64,000 nt of DNA from Thiomicrospira sp. XS5 (GCF_001507555.1 NZ_LQBO01000001.1:620001-684000), one strand, 5' to 3'; shown: positions 27,836-36,209, numbered from the stretch's first letter. The notes: generated by a model from the letters alone, not told the origin. Numbers and translations are program-made.

Positions 27836-28872
27836 TAACTGCGTGAGCTCCAAGGCGCTGCTGAGAACATTCTTTGATACCCTGTTTGTGTATTTGTTTG
27901 GCGGGGAAATAATGGATACCAAGGATCATCAACCCAAAATACCAATGGCGCATTATTAGGGCAATTTCGATATGTAACAATTAAAGATCCAAAACCTAGA
28001 GTTTCCAAGGTCATGTGTCCAAGAGGCCTTTGGGTATCACCTAAATTCTGACACATATTTTTGATTCGAACACCTTCTTTTAGAAATTGCTGTTCAAGTA
28101 GAATTTTTCCTTGGTCACTTGAAAATAGACCTAACCCCCCGCAATTCCCAGCCGGTCTTAAAGTGGGGTTATAATGCATCGAACCAACATAGGCCTGCAC
28201 TGCACTATCTTGTGGAATAACAGTTGGCCGCAAAACATCAGAGACGTGAACATATGATTTTCTATCTTCCAAATTAATAAGCGTCCACCATTTAATCTTG
28301 ATATTTTTTCCTGAATCACCTATACATTCTTTGATTTTTGTATCTGCATAAAACCGCCCCCCCCGATGCGTAGCAATACAAACAATATGGATACTTGCTT
28401 CATGAGGAGCTTCTTCTGAAATCCATTTGTCTAAATCGCGTCGAACACGATTACCGGTGAAAATACCATCATCTATATAAAGAAACACTTCATTTGATTG
28501 ACCACAAGAATCAACCCCAAACCCAAACCGGCTTGTTAGCTGCTGGGAAAATAAATCCAACATATCCTTCTGACTGTTTCCCGCAGATTGAATGTCAAGA
28601 AAGTTTACTGAACGCCAAAACTCTTCAGGAGTGCTACCAGTAAGTTTTTCTGTATTAATCACATTATTTAGAAAACGAATCACCTTTTCTTTAGAAAAGT
28701 AGGTTCTTTTTAAAACAACATCCAGTTCTTCCAAAATAGGTATTTGTACATCTTCATCAAACTGTTTTACCCACTGATTAACATGATCAGCTAGAGGTTT
28801 CGGCAAAGATCCATCCCTATAATCTTGAATGGTATTAGCAATTGATTCTAAAAGCTGTTCTCGTTGACTCAT
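27835..28872 (-). CDS. phosphoribosyltransferase-like protein
   Basis: A 345-residue protein whose centre carries the PRPP-binding type motif VFLYIDDGIFTGNRVRRDL (around residues 129-147), followed by a Rossmann-like strand pattern (SIHIVCIATHRGG). The C-terminal region has FGSLIVTYRNCPNNAPLVFW and ends near YPLFPRQTN, typical of a PRTase-like family found in prokaryotic conflict systems. Start ATG 28872 has a good AAGGAAG site; an upstream ATG would add 10 residues. It is coupled with the NADAR gene downstream. Pairing of a nucleotide-handling enzyme with a glycosidase suggests NAD or nucleotide-based immunity, but no activity is demonstrated. Confidence 0.65.
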   Translation of the reverse strand: MSQREQLLESIANTIQDYRDGSLPKPLADHVNQWVKQFDEDVQIPILEELDVVLKRTYFSKEKVIRFLNNVINTEKLTGSTPEEFWRSVNFLDIQSAGNSQKDMLDLFSQQLTSRFGFGVDSCGQSNEVFLYIDDGIFTGNRVRRDLDKWISEEAPHEASIHIVCIATHRGGRFYADTKIKECIGDSGKNIKIKWWTLINLEDRKSYVHVSDVLRPTVIPQDSAVQAYVGSMHYNPTLRPAGNCGGLGLFSSDQGKILLEQQFLKEGVRIKNMCQNLGDTQRPLGHMTLETLGFGSLIVTYRNCPNNAPLVFWVDDPWYPLFPRQTNTQTGYQRMFSAAPWSSRS

Positions 28873-28911
28873 CCCGACTTCCTTATACAAATAAATAAAC
28901 ACAATCTCATT

Positions 28912-29433
28912 CTAATAATGATTATTTCGTCTAGTTAAACGCTTCCGATAATCAACTTTAAGCATCTTAATCATTTCACTATACCATTCAGGAGAATTAT
29001 CAAAATCTTTCAACAATTGATTATATCTGACGGAGCCATTTAACCATGCCAAATACAAGTTTTTTGGCCAATCCTGCAACAACCACCAAGCACAACTAAT
29101 AATCTGGTGACGCATACTTACTTCTTGCGACTCAAAAAATCTATTACTGCAATCAGGGTGATCTATCGTTTGAACAACTTGTGACTCAATAAAATCAACT
29201 AGCTTTTCCGAAACACTTTTATAAGTTAGCAATTTTCCAAATTGATGAAGAACAGCTAAATGAATAGCCTGAATAGCCACTAAAATTCTAACGCTCTCAT
29301 GGTTATTCTGAAAGAGGGGTGCCATGAATTGGGCGATTGGAGCAGGCGTGAAGTATTGGCCGAGTTGTTTTTTTCTGGATTCGGTTATCGAAGAATTTGC
29401 TTGGTTTTTGATTATTTCAGCTTCAAGTATCAT
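28912..29433 (-). pseudogene. fusion of a methylase N-terminus to a TniQ C-terminal fragment
   Basis: One open frame of 173 residues made of two unrelated pieces. Residues 1-51 are the start of an N6-DNA methylase (RKKQLGQYFTPAPIAQFMAP), ending at SVRIL exactly where SAM motif I (a DPGAGxGSL type) should begin. From about residue 52 (junction near 29280) the sequence resembles the C-terminal part of TniQ: SMRHQIISCAWWLLQDWP and PEWYSEM correspond to INLRRTGLIMIYCLLQDWP and PYWVADA in the intact TniQ of this element. It is most simply explained by a deletion that joined the two genes. It is unlikely to be functional, though the frame is open. Confidence 0.65.
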
Positions 29434-29464
29434 CTTTGGTGAATGTCAATTTAGGACTCGTGGT

Positions 29465-30175
29465 TCAATTTTGTGGTGCGCTGTAATTATAGCCACCAGC
29501 TTTTGATAGATCATTATAGGTCGTTCCGAATTTACTGCAGGTTTTTCTAGCAATATCGACATTAACCAATTTTGCATCAATATTAAATTCATACTCTTTT
29601 CCGAGTGTGTCTTTCAAATGTAAAATGACGGATACCGTTTTGTTTGGGTTCTGAAAAGGAGCGAAGTCGCCGTAATATTCATCGCTTTCAAAGTAGAGAA
29701 CGCCATTGGTTTTAAAACCGGATTGGATGAAAGTGTCTGCGCTAATACCAGTCATATATCCTTTTTGTTCAAAGAAAGGTAGGACTTTGGTATCGCCACC
29801 ACCAAGAGGTACGCAAAAATCTGACTTGCAAACGGTAAGATTTTTGATGCAAAGCATTGTAGAGCCAGGTTCTTTGCTCTGGGTTGGGTAGCTTAGTTGA
29901 TAGCTTTCAAAAACAATAGTTCTAAATCCAGTGTTCACAAACTCTAAATACAGCGAGCATACAAACCTGTAGCATGGGTGAATATTGTGATGAAGATTGC
30001 CTGTGGGAGCGACACTGCACATCGTTCCTTCATGAAGGGTTTTTATTTTTAGTGAAGGCACCTGAGCTAATTTTGAGAATATTCCTGATAGCCACCCAGT
30101 AATGAGTGTGAACAAAAAAATGACTAAAGCCAAAAAGCCAGCGTTGTTATTTGTCCAGTCGATAATTTGGCTCAT
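29465..30175 (-). CDS. single-pass membrane protein of unknown function
   Basis: A 236-residue protein. One hydrophobic helix near the N-terminus (GFLALVIFLFTLITGWLSGI, about residues 13-32) is followed by a domain with many beta-type strands (YRFVCSLYLEFVNTGFRTIV; VSVILHLKDTLGKEYEF) and several cysteines. It lies 52 bp downstream of tniQ on the same strand and may be co-transcribed with the transposition genes. No family was recognised. It could be cargo, for example a membrane-anchored effector, but nothing in the sequence decides this. Confidence 0.6.
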   Translation of the reverse strand: MSQIIDWTNNNAGFLALVIFLFTLITGWLSGIFSKLAQVPSLKIKTLHEGTMCSVAPTGNLHHNIHPCYRFVCSLYLEFVNTGFRTIVFESYQLSYPTQSKEPGSTMLCIKNLTVCKSDFCVPLGGGDTKVLPFFEQKGYMTGISADTFIQSGFKTNGVLYFESDEYYGDFAPFQNPNKTVSVILHLKDTLGKEYEFNIDAKLVNVDIARKTCSKFGTTYNDLSKAGGYNYSAPQN

Positions 30176-30227
30176 ATTTTAAAACCTCTTGAATTCAAGA
30201 ATTATTGGGTCATTAGTTAGCGTTATG

Positions 30228-31403
30228 TCATGATGATTTTTGTTTTGTGGTGGTGCCTACTGTTTTGCTCAAATGCCCAGGATACCGCTCAAAATAATAC
30301 CCCACAAACCGCCGAGCCTGCTCCGGCGTAATCTTTTTCTTTAATCGCTTATCGAAAAAATTCACAATATTCGATTTTTCCTCATCACAGGCAAAGTATT
30401 TGTACTTCTGAATGCGAAAGAATAGCGCGTCCGCCACCCAATACGGAAACTCTAAATAAGGTGTTTTAATCAAGTGAGTTGATGTATTAGTTGCTTTGCA
30501 TGCTTTTATAAATCCCTCTGGCCAGTCCTGTAATAAGCAATAAATCATGATTAATCCGGTTCGACGTAAATTAATATTAAGCCTTTCCGGTTCTACATTT
30601 CGGCCAATCAGTTCACGATGATACATCTGTTGTAAACTTAAGTCTTGACGCAAGCGCATAAACAGTTTTTCGCCCTTTGGACTACACATCAAAAACGACA
30701 ACAAACGCCGGATGCCCTCAAAATACAGATTTGAATAGTTAAACTCCAGATCTACGGCATGGCCATACCCGAGAGAGGACTGCAAAAAATTGATGCGATT
30801 GATTTCATATTCATCGCTAGAGGAAGGAACAAATTCGGTCTCGCGCAAATCAAAACCACATTTTGAGCAGTGAACGATATCGAGCGGGTGGTAAAGAATT
30901 TCCTCTTCATGTCTTTGTAGTCGTTTCAGATCAATCGGGTTATGGCACTTAGGGCATCGATCATGTAACTGTACGGAATGGTATGGGCAGGCTGTCATAA
31001 ACCCTAATCGCCAGTGCTTTCGAAAATAAGACCTGTCACCGTCTTCTGCCAGACAGCAAGGGCAGTATTGCAAGCTAAATAACTTTTTCAATGTCTGTCT
31101 TATGCCAAGGGGCATTACCCATTTGACCTGGTTTGTCTTCCCAGTCTGGTTGTAAAAATACTCGCAGGAGCCATAAAACGGTAAGCGCCGGATTTGTGTT
31201 TCATTCAGTCCTGTTCTTTCAAGAATGGACGACATTCTTTTCTCGTTTAAGAATACATCAAGATCACTTTTCCAAGACTCCACATCTTTGGTAATCAGGG
31301 TCGCTAATTGAGTTGGCTTCATTCCATACAACAAAGCATTTCGGGCAATCCAAGATGTCATCAGTTCATCTTTAAATGGTGGGTCAAGAATATACCGTCT
31401 CAT
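30228..31403 (-). CDS. tniQ: TniQ/TnsD-family target-selection protein
   Basis: A 391-residue TniQ. The N-terminal domain (KDELMTSWIARNALLYGM) is followed by zinc-binding clusters (LQYCPCCLAEDG; CPYHSVQLHDRCPKCH; VHCSKCGFDL) and a C-terminal helical region (LNINLRRTGLIMIYCLLQDW, later PYWVADALFFRIQKYKYF). TniQ/TnsD proteins bind a specific chromosomal site and recruit TnsC. As the element sits in comM, this protein most likely recognises the comM sequence near the insertion. It starts 2 bp after tnsC. A second TniQ survives only as a fragment at 28912-29285. Confidence 0.9.
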   Translation of the reverse strand: MRRYILDPPFKDELMTSWIARNALLYGMKPTQLATLITKDVESWKSDLDVFLNEKRMSSILERTGLNETQIRRLPFYGSCEYFYNQTGKTNQVKWVMPLGIRQTLKKLFSLQYCPCCLAEDGDRSYFRKHWRLGFMTACPYHSVQLHDRCPKCHNPIDLKRLQRHEEEILYHPLDIVHCSKCGFDLRETEFVPSSSDEYEINRINFLQSSLGYGHAVDLEFNYSNLYFEGIRRLLSFLMCSPKGEKLFMRLRQDLSLQQMYHRELIGRNVEPERLNINLRRTGLIMIYCLLQDWPEGFIKACKATNTSTHLIKTPYLEFPYWVADALFFRIQKYKYFACDEEKSNIVNFFDKRLKKKITPEQARRFVGYYFERYPGHLSKTVGTTTKQKSS

Positions 31404-31405
31404 AT

Positions 31406-32317
31406 CTAACGCATCCGTTTGAGCAAGTCCTTTCGTTTCGACGCTGGTACCAAGTTCAAGTCTCCGAAAACCGATTCATCAATGGAAGGCAAGTCATGAC
31501 GAATGGCATATACGGCCAAACGTTTGATGATTAAAATCAACTCGCCAATCAAGCCTTCGCTTAAATAATGCAGCTGTTCAATAAATGGCTTTTTGTATAG
31601 AAAGGATGGTTCCGGCAGAGGAAGCCTTGTTTCAATGGTAGCAATTAATTGGGCGAAAGCCTTACGGTTTTCCTTGGAGTCAAACGCCCATCGTTCCAGC
31701 ACTTCTACCTGAAACCGGTTCGCCATTTGTGAGTCTACCTGTATTGCGTGAAAAGCATCCTCAATGCCGGCACCGACAATTGGAATCCTTAAAGTGTTAC
31801 TCAAGTCCTTAATGCTATTGAGAAAGCCTTTTTGAGCATTGTAGGAGCCGGCGATGATGTGTTGGATTTCATCAATAATCAACATCCGGGTTTCTCGTGC
31901 GTTCATGGCTCGAATGATTTTCTGGCGCTTGACCTCCAGGCTGTCGTTCTTCGCGTAAGGCACAATCATTTCTTCTAACACCCGGATTAGAAAAGCGTTT
32001 TCATCCGGTTTGGCCGGAGCGGAGATAAAGACAACCGGCTGGCGATTTGTATAGTCCTCTTCATCCGTCGTCAAAGGGTAGCGGTTGGCAAAGCGCTTCA
32101 GAATTTGTGTCTTGCCATTATTGCTGTCACCGACAATTAATAGGTTCGGCATTCGTTCGACTTTTGGATAAGAGATGAAGTCTTCCATCCGTTCAAGAAT
32201 TTGTTGTGCTCTTGGGTACCCAATCCATTTGTCGAGGTTGATGTATTCGATGCGTTCCTCTTTTGGCGCGCCTAATAAATCAAAGGCCTTGTCTAACAAG
32301 TGATTGTATTGACTCAT
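31406..32317 (-). CDS. tnsC: TnsC AAA+ transposition regulator
   Basis: A 303-residue AAA+ ATPase that links the target-selection protein to the TnsAB transposase. Walker A is LLIVGDSNNGKTQILKRF (about residues 59-76), Walker B RMLIIDEIQHI, and a sensor region follows (TLRIPIVGAGIEDAFHA). The size is close to the short TniB/TnsC of Tn5053-like and CAST-type elements, rather than the 555 residues of Tn7 TnsC. Its ATG overlaps the tnsB stop by 4 bp, so it is translationally coupled. Confidence 0.92.
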   Translation of the reverse strand: MSQYNHLLDKAFDLLGAPKEERIEYINLDKWIGYPRAQQILERMEDFISYPKVERMPNLLIVGDSNNGKTQILKRFANRYPLTTDEEDYTNRQPVVFISAPAKPDENAFLIRVLEEMIVPYAKNDSLEVKRQKIIRAMNARETRMLIIDEIQHIIAGSYNAQKGFLNSIKDLSNTLRIPIVGAGIEDAFHAIQVDSQMANRFQVEVLERWAFDSKENRKAFAQLIATIETRLPLPEPSFLYKKPFIEQLHYLSEGLIGELILIIKRLAVYAIRHDLPSIDESVFGDLNLVPASKRKDLLKRMR

Positions 32318-34251
32318 TGTTCAATGTCCTCAAATGGTTGGATGTCGTCAAAATCCTCATCGTCAATACTCTCAATTGAAGGAGTCAGTATTGAACCTAT
32401 GTTGTAATCATCTCCAGCTTGGGTTGCTAGAGAAGGAATGGACTCTTTTTGTCGGATGGCTTCTTTTTGTTTGGCGCGCCGGACATGCTTGGTTTCTTTT
32501 TTGGCCTGCTCCGTCAGTCGTTTCAATCGGGCTCGGGCTTCGAATATAGCCTCTTCATCCGCTTTTTGTGAAGGATTGGCTTCTTTCGCACGGCGTTTCA
32601 GTTCTCTCAACTCCCAAAGTGAAATCGCCGGGTGACTGGTGTCACTGTACGGTACCATGACATAGGACTCCATATCTGGATCGTAAAAGAAAACCGAACT
32701 CAAATCCCGCGGGTCATAGCGCACAATGAACTTTTGAACGTTCTTTCGCGTTTTGTCCGGTTGCTTAATCCATTTACGTAACACATCATGAAAGTAGTTA
32801 ATGCCGAATAACTTGATGCCATATTGCTGGACACTTCTTTCTACGTAGGGCAGAAAATCAATCTTCAATTTAAGTGGATTATCGACTTTTGGCGGGATGC
32901 CTCTTCCTAACTGTTTACCATCGCCGAGAATGCCTTGTTTATACTTTTGGAGAGGTGACATGCCGATTTCGGAATGCCTCTCGAGATGGTAATGATTCAC
33001 TAAAAATTCGGTGAAGTATTGTTCAAATTCCGATAATGTAAAAATAGCATTTCCAGCAGAATCGTATTCCTTTTTGTCTTGAATGTTGGATTTAGTGGTG
33101 CCTGGTAACGTATGAAGCTCAGCATCATTAAATGTCTTGAATGATCGTTCAACATGAGGCCCATAACGGGGTGTTCTTGCTGGCCTTTTGGTCATGCTGA
33201 TCTGATAGGTATCACATGCTTTTTTTAGTGAATTACTGTGAAATTCTTTACCGTTATCGGTATGGATGAGGTCCATCGTGCCGAAGGCAGGCCAATCTCC
33301 TTTGACGTCATGATCAAGTAGCCATTGCTTTTTATCGAGAATAGCATGAGCTAAACAAAGTCCAGTCAGAAGGGTGTTTGGTTTTTCCAATGAAATATAG
33401 AAGCCAACGACCATTCGACTGTAAACATCGATTGCCAAGGTTATGGTTGGGCGCCCTATATCAAGACGGTACTCGTCATCGACAATAGTTAAGTCCATGG
33501 GTGTGTGGTCAATTTGTACGACAGCCAGAGGTTTGTCTATTCTTGGAAACTTTCCAGTTATGGGCCTGAAGTTTTCACGACCTTTTCGGCCTTCTCTTTT
33601 GGTGGCGACTTCCGATGCACTAAGTTGTGAAATACGAACTCTAAGAGTGTTGATATGAGGTGTAGAAAGTAGTTCGAGACCAGGTTGTTTTCGTTCTTTG
33701 TTAATTTCAAAAATCTCTAATGCTAAGTCACGATAAATATTCGTCACTCTGGGTTGAATCGGGCTTAGATAAATTCCAATGTATTTCTGTATTAACTCTT
33801 CAACTTCGGGCTGCAAGCGACCATATTCTTTTCGTTTTTTTCTGAGTAGGGATAACGGATTTCCGTTTGATTTTTTGTATTTTTGTAGCTGTTTGTAAGC
33901 CGTCGGTTCGGAGATGCCTAGTTTGCCGGCGACTTCTTGGAGTTTTGCCCGTCTTTCAACTTCATCGTTAACCTGCATGACTTGATTAAACAGCATGGCT
34001 TTATTGTTGGCCTTAATCCAGTCTTCGTCCGGAATGGTTAACAGTTCTGTTGCGGGGATAACTTCAATAGGCTTTTCGGGGTCTGCCGGTTGAGATGATA
34101 ATTCAGAAACATGTAACTTTTTAACGGTACCTGTAAACGAGCTGCGGACAGATACGTGCTCCAGGTCAAGCACTCCGATTACCCTGTAGCGTGAGTTACC
34201 ATGAAATACTTCGGCGCCGATTTCAAAATGGGTTTCACTCATTGTTTTCAT
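32314..34251 (-). CDS. tnsB: TnsB DDE transposase
   Basis: A 645-residue DDE transposase that cleaves the 3' ends and joins them to the target. An N-terminal HTH (LGISEPTAYKQLQKYKK) precedes the RNase H-like core with D248 (VVQIDHTPMDL), D332 (LIHTDNGKEF) and E368 (RYGPHVERSF), a DD-35-E spacing. A beta-barrel Mu-type C-terminal domain follows (KFIVRYDPRDLSSVFFYDP), ending in an acidic tail that may contact TnsC. It overlaps tnsA; an alternative ATG is at 34242. It should bind the 19-bp sites at both ends. Confidence 0.95.
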   Translation of the reverse strand: MKTMSETHFEIGAEVFHGNSRYRVIGVLDLEHVSVRSSFTGTVKKLHVSELSSQPADPEKPIEVIPATELLTIPDEDWIKANNKAMLFNQVMQVNDEVERRAKLQEVAGKLGISEPTAYKQLQKYKKSNGNPLSLLRKKRKEYGRLQPEVEELIQKYIGIYLSPIQPRVTNIYRDLALEIFEINKERKQPGLELLSTPHINTLRVRISQLSASEVATKREGRKGRENFRPITGKFPRIDKPLAVVQIDHTPMDLTIVDDEYRLDIGRPTITLAIDVYSRMVVGFYISLEKPNTLLTGLCLAHAILDKKQWLLDHDVKGDWPAFGTMDLIHTDNGKEFHSNSLKKACDTYQISMTKRPARTPRYGPHVERSFKTFNDAELHTLPGTTKSNIQDKKEYDSAGNAIFTLSEFEQYFTEFLVNHYHLERHSEIGMSPLQKYKQGILGDGKQLGRGIPPKVDNPLKLKIDFLPYVERSVQQYGIKLFGINYFHDVLRKWIKQPDKTRKNVQKFIVRYDPRDLSSVFFYDPDMESYVMVPYSDTSHPAISLWELRELKRRAKEANPSQKADEEAIFEARARLKRLTEQAKKETKHVRRAKQKEAIRQKESIPSLATQAGDDYNIGSILTPSIESIDDEDFDDIQPFEDIEQ

Positions 34252-34915
34252 CCTTGGAATATTCAGGTTTTACCCAGATTAATTGATTCATGTTGAGCGG
34301 AGTTGATAAGTCGGTGGTGACTAGTTGGTTTGAAACGGCATACCAGAGTGTATTTAGGAACTCTGCTTGCTCCATTTCATCGGTTGAACAAAGAGCTAAT
34401 AGTTCGTTAATTGCGGTAGGTTGACCTCTGGATAAAATCTTTTGAATGGTTGCAAGTTGGTATTTTTCGAATGGGCGGTTTTTGTAGGGGAGGAGAAAAG
34501 TGACGTTTTGTAAGAATGGGGAGAGAATCTCTTGTTCAGTCCATATCTTAAATCGTGTGTTGGGTTCTGATTTTAATTCCCGTATAGCAGCTTTAAACTT
34601 TGGTTTTAGTTTTTCCCAGTCTTTTTTGAGGTCGCTCCTGTACTTCACCTCGATATAGAGCAACCTTCCATCTTTAAACTTAATCAAGATATCGGGCGTA
34701 TAATGTCTTTTTTTGCCATCATGAATGAATTCAAATCGCCTTGGCTGAGTTTTGAATTTTTCAATTTGGTCATCAAACTCACATAGCAGAAGTGCTTTGC
34801 GTTCAAGGCCAGATTCAAAGTGAGTATATTCATCACTTTTATTACTGTGTACATGGCCGGTAATGTTACGATAACTTAATGGAATTTTTCTGGCTGGCAT
34901 GGCAAGCATTCTCAT
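34235..34915 (-). CDS. tnsA: TnsA endonuclease
   Basis: A 226-residue protein of the TnsA family, which cuts the 5' ends so that the element moves by cut and paste. The catalytic PD-(D/E)xK residues are D75 (HYTPDILIKF) and E89-V-K91 (LLYIEVKYR); E38 in FESGLERK supplies the first acidic residue. The C-terminal part is a helical TnsA_C-like region. It is the first gene of the tnsABC-tniQ operon, reading inward from the right end, 46 bp from the inner TnsB-type site. An alternative ATG five codons downstream gives MPARKIPLSYR. Confidence 0.92.
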   Translation of the reverse strand: MRMLAMPARKIPLSYRNITGHVHSNKSDEYTHFESGLERKALLLCEFDDQIEKFKTQPRRFEFIHDGKKRHYTPDILIKFKDGRLLYIEVKYRSDLKKDWEKLKPKFKAAIRELKSEPNTRFKIWTEQEILSPFLQNVTFLLPYKNRPFEKYQLATIQKILSRGQPTAINELLALCSTDEMEQAEFLNTLWYAVSNQLVTTDLSTPLNMNQLIWVKPEYSKDENNE

Positions 34916-34960
34916 TTATTATTGTAGGATTTTTGTTTGTTGTACTCTCTTTTAACTCAG

Positions 34961-35029
34961 ATTATCAATTAATTTTGTAGAAAATGGCATTTTTACTCCC
35001 GATATTATCATTTAATTTTGTATTTGACA
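34961..35029 (-). repeat. transposon right end with two TnsB-type sites
   Basis: Inverted orientation relative to the left end. Sites of the same 19-bp motif lie at 34961-34979 and 35004-35022, and the terminus is GTATTTGACA. The two sites are about 43 bp apart, unlike the tight left-end triplet, so the ends are asymmetric, as in Tn7. The tnsA promoter must overlap or adjoin these sites, which suggests autoregulation by TnsB binding. Confidence 0.88.
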
Positions 35030-35034
35030 GCTGT
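35030..35034. repeat. target site duplication, right copy
   Basis: GCTGT, identical to 17191-17195, at the first position after the right terminus. Confidence 0.92.
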
Positions 35035-35463
35035 TCTGATACACCCGAACAGGTCAGCCGGTATCGCCAAAAAATTTCCGGCCCTTTGTTGGATCGGATT
35101 GATTGTCATTTAGAGGTGCCGCCGGTGGATTTTGAGGCCTTGAGCGGTGAACCGGAAGACGGGGCTGAAACCAGTGCGCAAATTCGGGAGCGAGTGCAGC
35201 AGTGTCAGGCTGTGCAATATGATCGTCAGGGCTGTTTAAATACCGCTTTGACGTCGAAGCAGCTTGAGAGTTTGGTGGTGCTGGATTCGGCTTCCAAACA
35301 GCTTATGGAGCAGGCCATGAATCGACTGGGGCTTTCGGCGCGCGGCTACCACCGTATTTTGAGAGTGGCCAGAACGTTGGCCGATATGAAAGGACAGGCG
35401 GGCGTGGAAATGCCGCATCTGGCCGAAGCGATTTCCTATCGCAGTATGGACAAGTCAGTGTAA
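35030..35463 (+). pseudogene. comM: comM 3' part
   Basis: Continuation of comM after the element, in the same frame when one GCTGT is removed: GRCSDTPEQVSRYRQKISGP, then LLDRIDCHLEVPPVDFEAL and the C-terminal helical AAA+ lid (LSARGYHRILRVARTLADM). No start codon or ribosome site of its own is apparent, although an open frame extends back into the transposon end (ATG 34984). It lacks the ATPase core, so it should have no ComM function. The ATG of the next gene follows the stop directly. Confidence 0.93.
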
Positions 35464-36156
35464 ATGACGGAATCGATTTATTTAACGGCCTTGATCGTCG
35501 GTTTGCTGGGCGGAGTGCATTGTTTGGGCATGTGCGGCGGAGTCGTCGGGGCTTTAACGTTCAACCTGAAGCCGGAAGTGCAATTGAGTTGGTGGCGCAT
35601 GTTGCCCTATCAACTGAGCTATAACCTGGGACGCATCAGCAGTTATGTTTTGATTGGGGCCTTGTTTGGGTTTCTTGGCAGTTCTTTGGTCTCCTTGGCA
35701 ACGTTTTTGCCGTTACAACAAACCTTGCAGGTCGTGGCCGGGGTGTTTATGGTGGTGCTTGGCTTGTATTTAGGCGGCTGGTGGAATGGGCTGGTGGTCA
35801 TCGAAAAAGGCGGCCAAGGTATCTGGAAGCGTTTAGCCCCGTTGACGAAAAAGATGATGCCGATTCACACAATTGGCCAGGCTTGGCTGTATGGCATGGT
35901 GTGGGGGTGGTTGCCGTGCGGCTTGGTGTACAGCATGCTGATTATGGCATTGAGTGCCGGTGGTGCGCTGGAAGGCGGTTTGGTGATGCTGGCGTTCGGC
36001 TTGGGCACCTTACCGAACCTGTTGCTGATGGGTTCCTTTGTGTTTTTCTTCACCCGCTTGGCGAGGAATAATCTGGTACGTAAAGTGGCCGGAAGCTTCG
36101 TGATGCTGATGGGGTTCGGGCAATTGTATTTGGCTTACAGCGTTCAGGTGGCTTAG
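35464..36156 (+). CDS. TauE/SafE-like (UreH/DsbD_2-type) membrane protein
   Basis: A 230-residue polytopic membrane protein with about six helices. It opens with LIVGLLGGVHCLGMCGGVVG, the signature of the sulfite exporter TauE/SafE-like family members linked to metal handling and cytochrome oxidase assembly. A second conserved turn is WGWLPCGLVYSMLIMALSAG. The paired MCGG and PCG motifs sit in repeated halves. It starts immediately after the comM stop. The substrate is not evident; a role in copper or heavy-metal transport is known for relatives. Confidence 0.75.
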   Translation: MTESIYLTALIVGLLGGVHCLGMCGGVVGALTFNLKPEVQLSWWRMLPYQLSYNLGRISSYVLIGALFGFLGSSLVSLATFLPLQQTLQVVAGVFMVVLGLYLGGWWNGLVVIEKGGQGIWKRLAPLTKKMMPIHTIGQAWLYGMVWGWLPCGLVYSMLIMALSAGGALEGGLVMLAFGLGTLPNLLLMGSFVFFFTRLARNNLVRKVAGSFVMLMGFGQLYLAYSVQVA

Positions 36157-36182
36157 CCTTTTTGAGAGTAAAGTGATCCCAT

Positions 36183-36209
36183 AAAAAAAGCCCCTTTCGG
36201 GGCTTTTTT
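36183..36209. terminator. bidirectional terminator between convergent genes
   Basis: AAAAAAGCCCC - TTTC - GGGGCTTTTTT, a strong hairpin with T-runs on both strands, serving the TauE/SafE-like gene and tolC. It slightly overlaps the tolC stop region. Confidence 0.88.

Larger units (their letters stand above)
17196..35029. mobile_element. Tn7-like transposon inserted in comM, 17,834 bp
   Basis: The boundaries are exact: termini TGTTAAATAC and GTATTTGACA (inverted, two near-identical 26-bp terminal repeats), flanked by GCTGT duplications within comM codons. It encodes TnsA, TnsB, TnsC and TniQ leftward from the right end and a TnsE-like protein near the left end, the full core set of Tn7. No Cascade genes or CRISPR array are present, so targeting should be protein-guided: TniQ for comM and the TnsE-like protein possibly for replicating or conjugative DNA. 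Base composition is markedly A+T-richer than the host genes. Cargo: a toxin-antitoxin pair, a restriction-modification-like operon, a PRTase-NADAR pair, a membrane protein and remnants of a second Tn7-like element. Confidence 0.95.

Noticed and set aside
17196-35029. CRISPR-associated transposon
   Set aside because: TniQ and TnsABC are present, but no cas6/7/8, cas12k or repeat-spacer array is found; the TnsE-like genes point to a classical Tn7 layout.
34984-35463. Intact gene starting in the transposon right end
   Set aside because: The open frame begins in the terminal repeat and only carries the comM 3' part; no ribosome site is evident.
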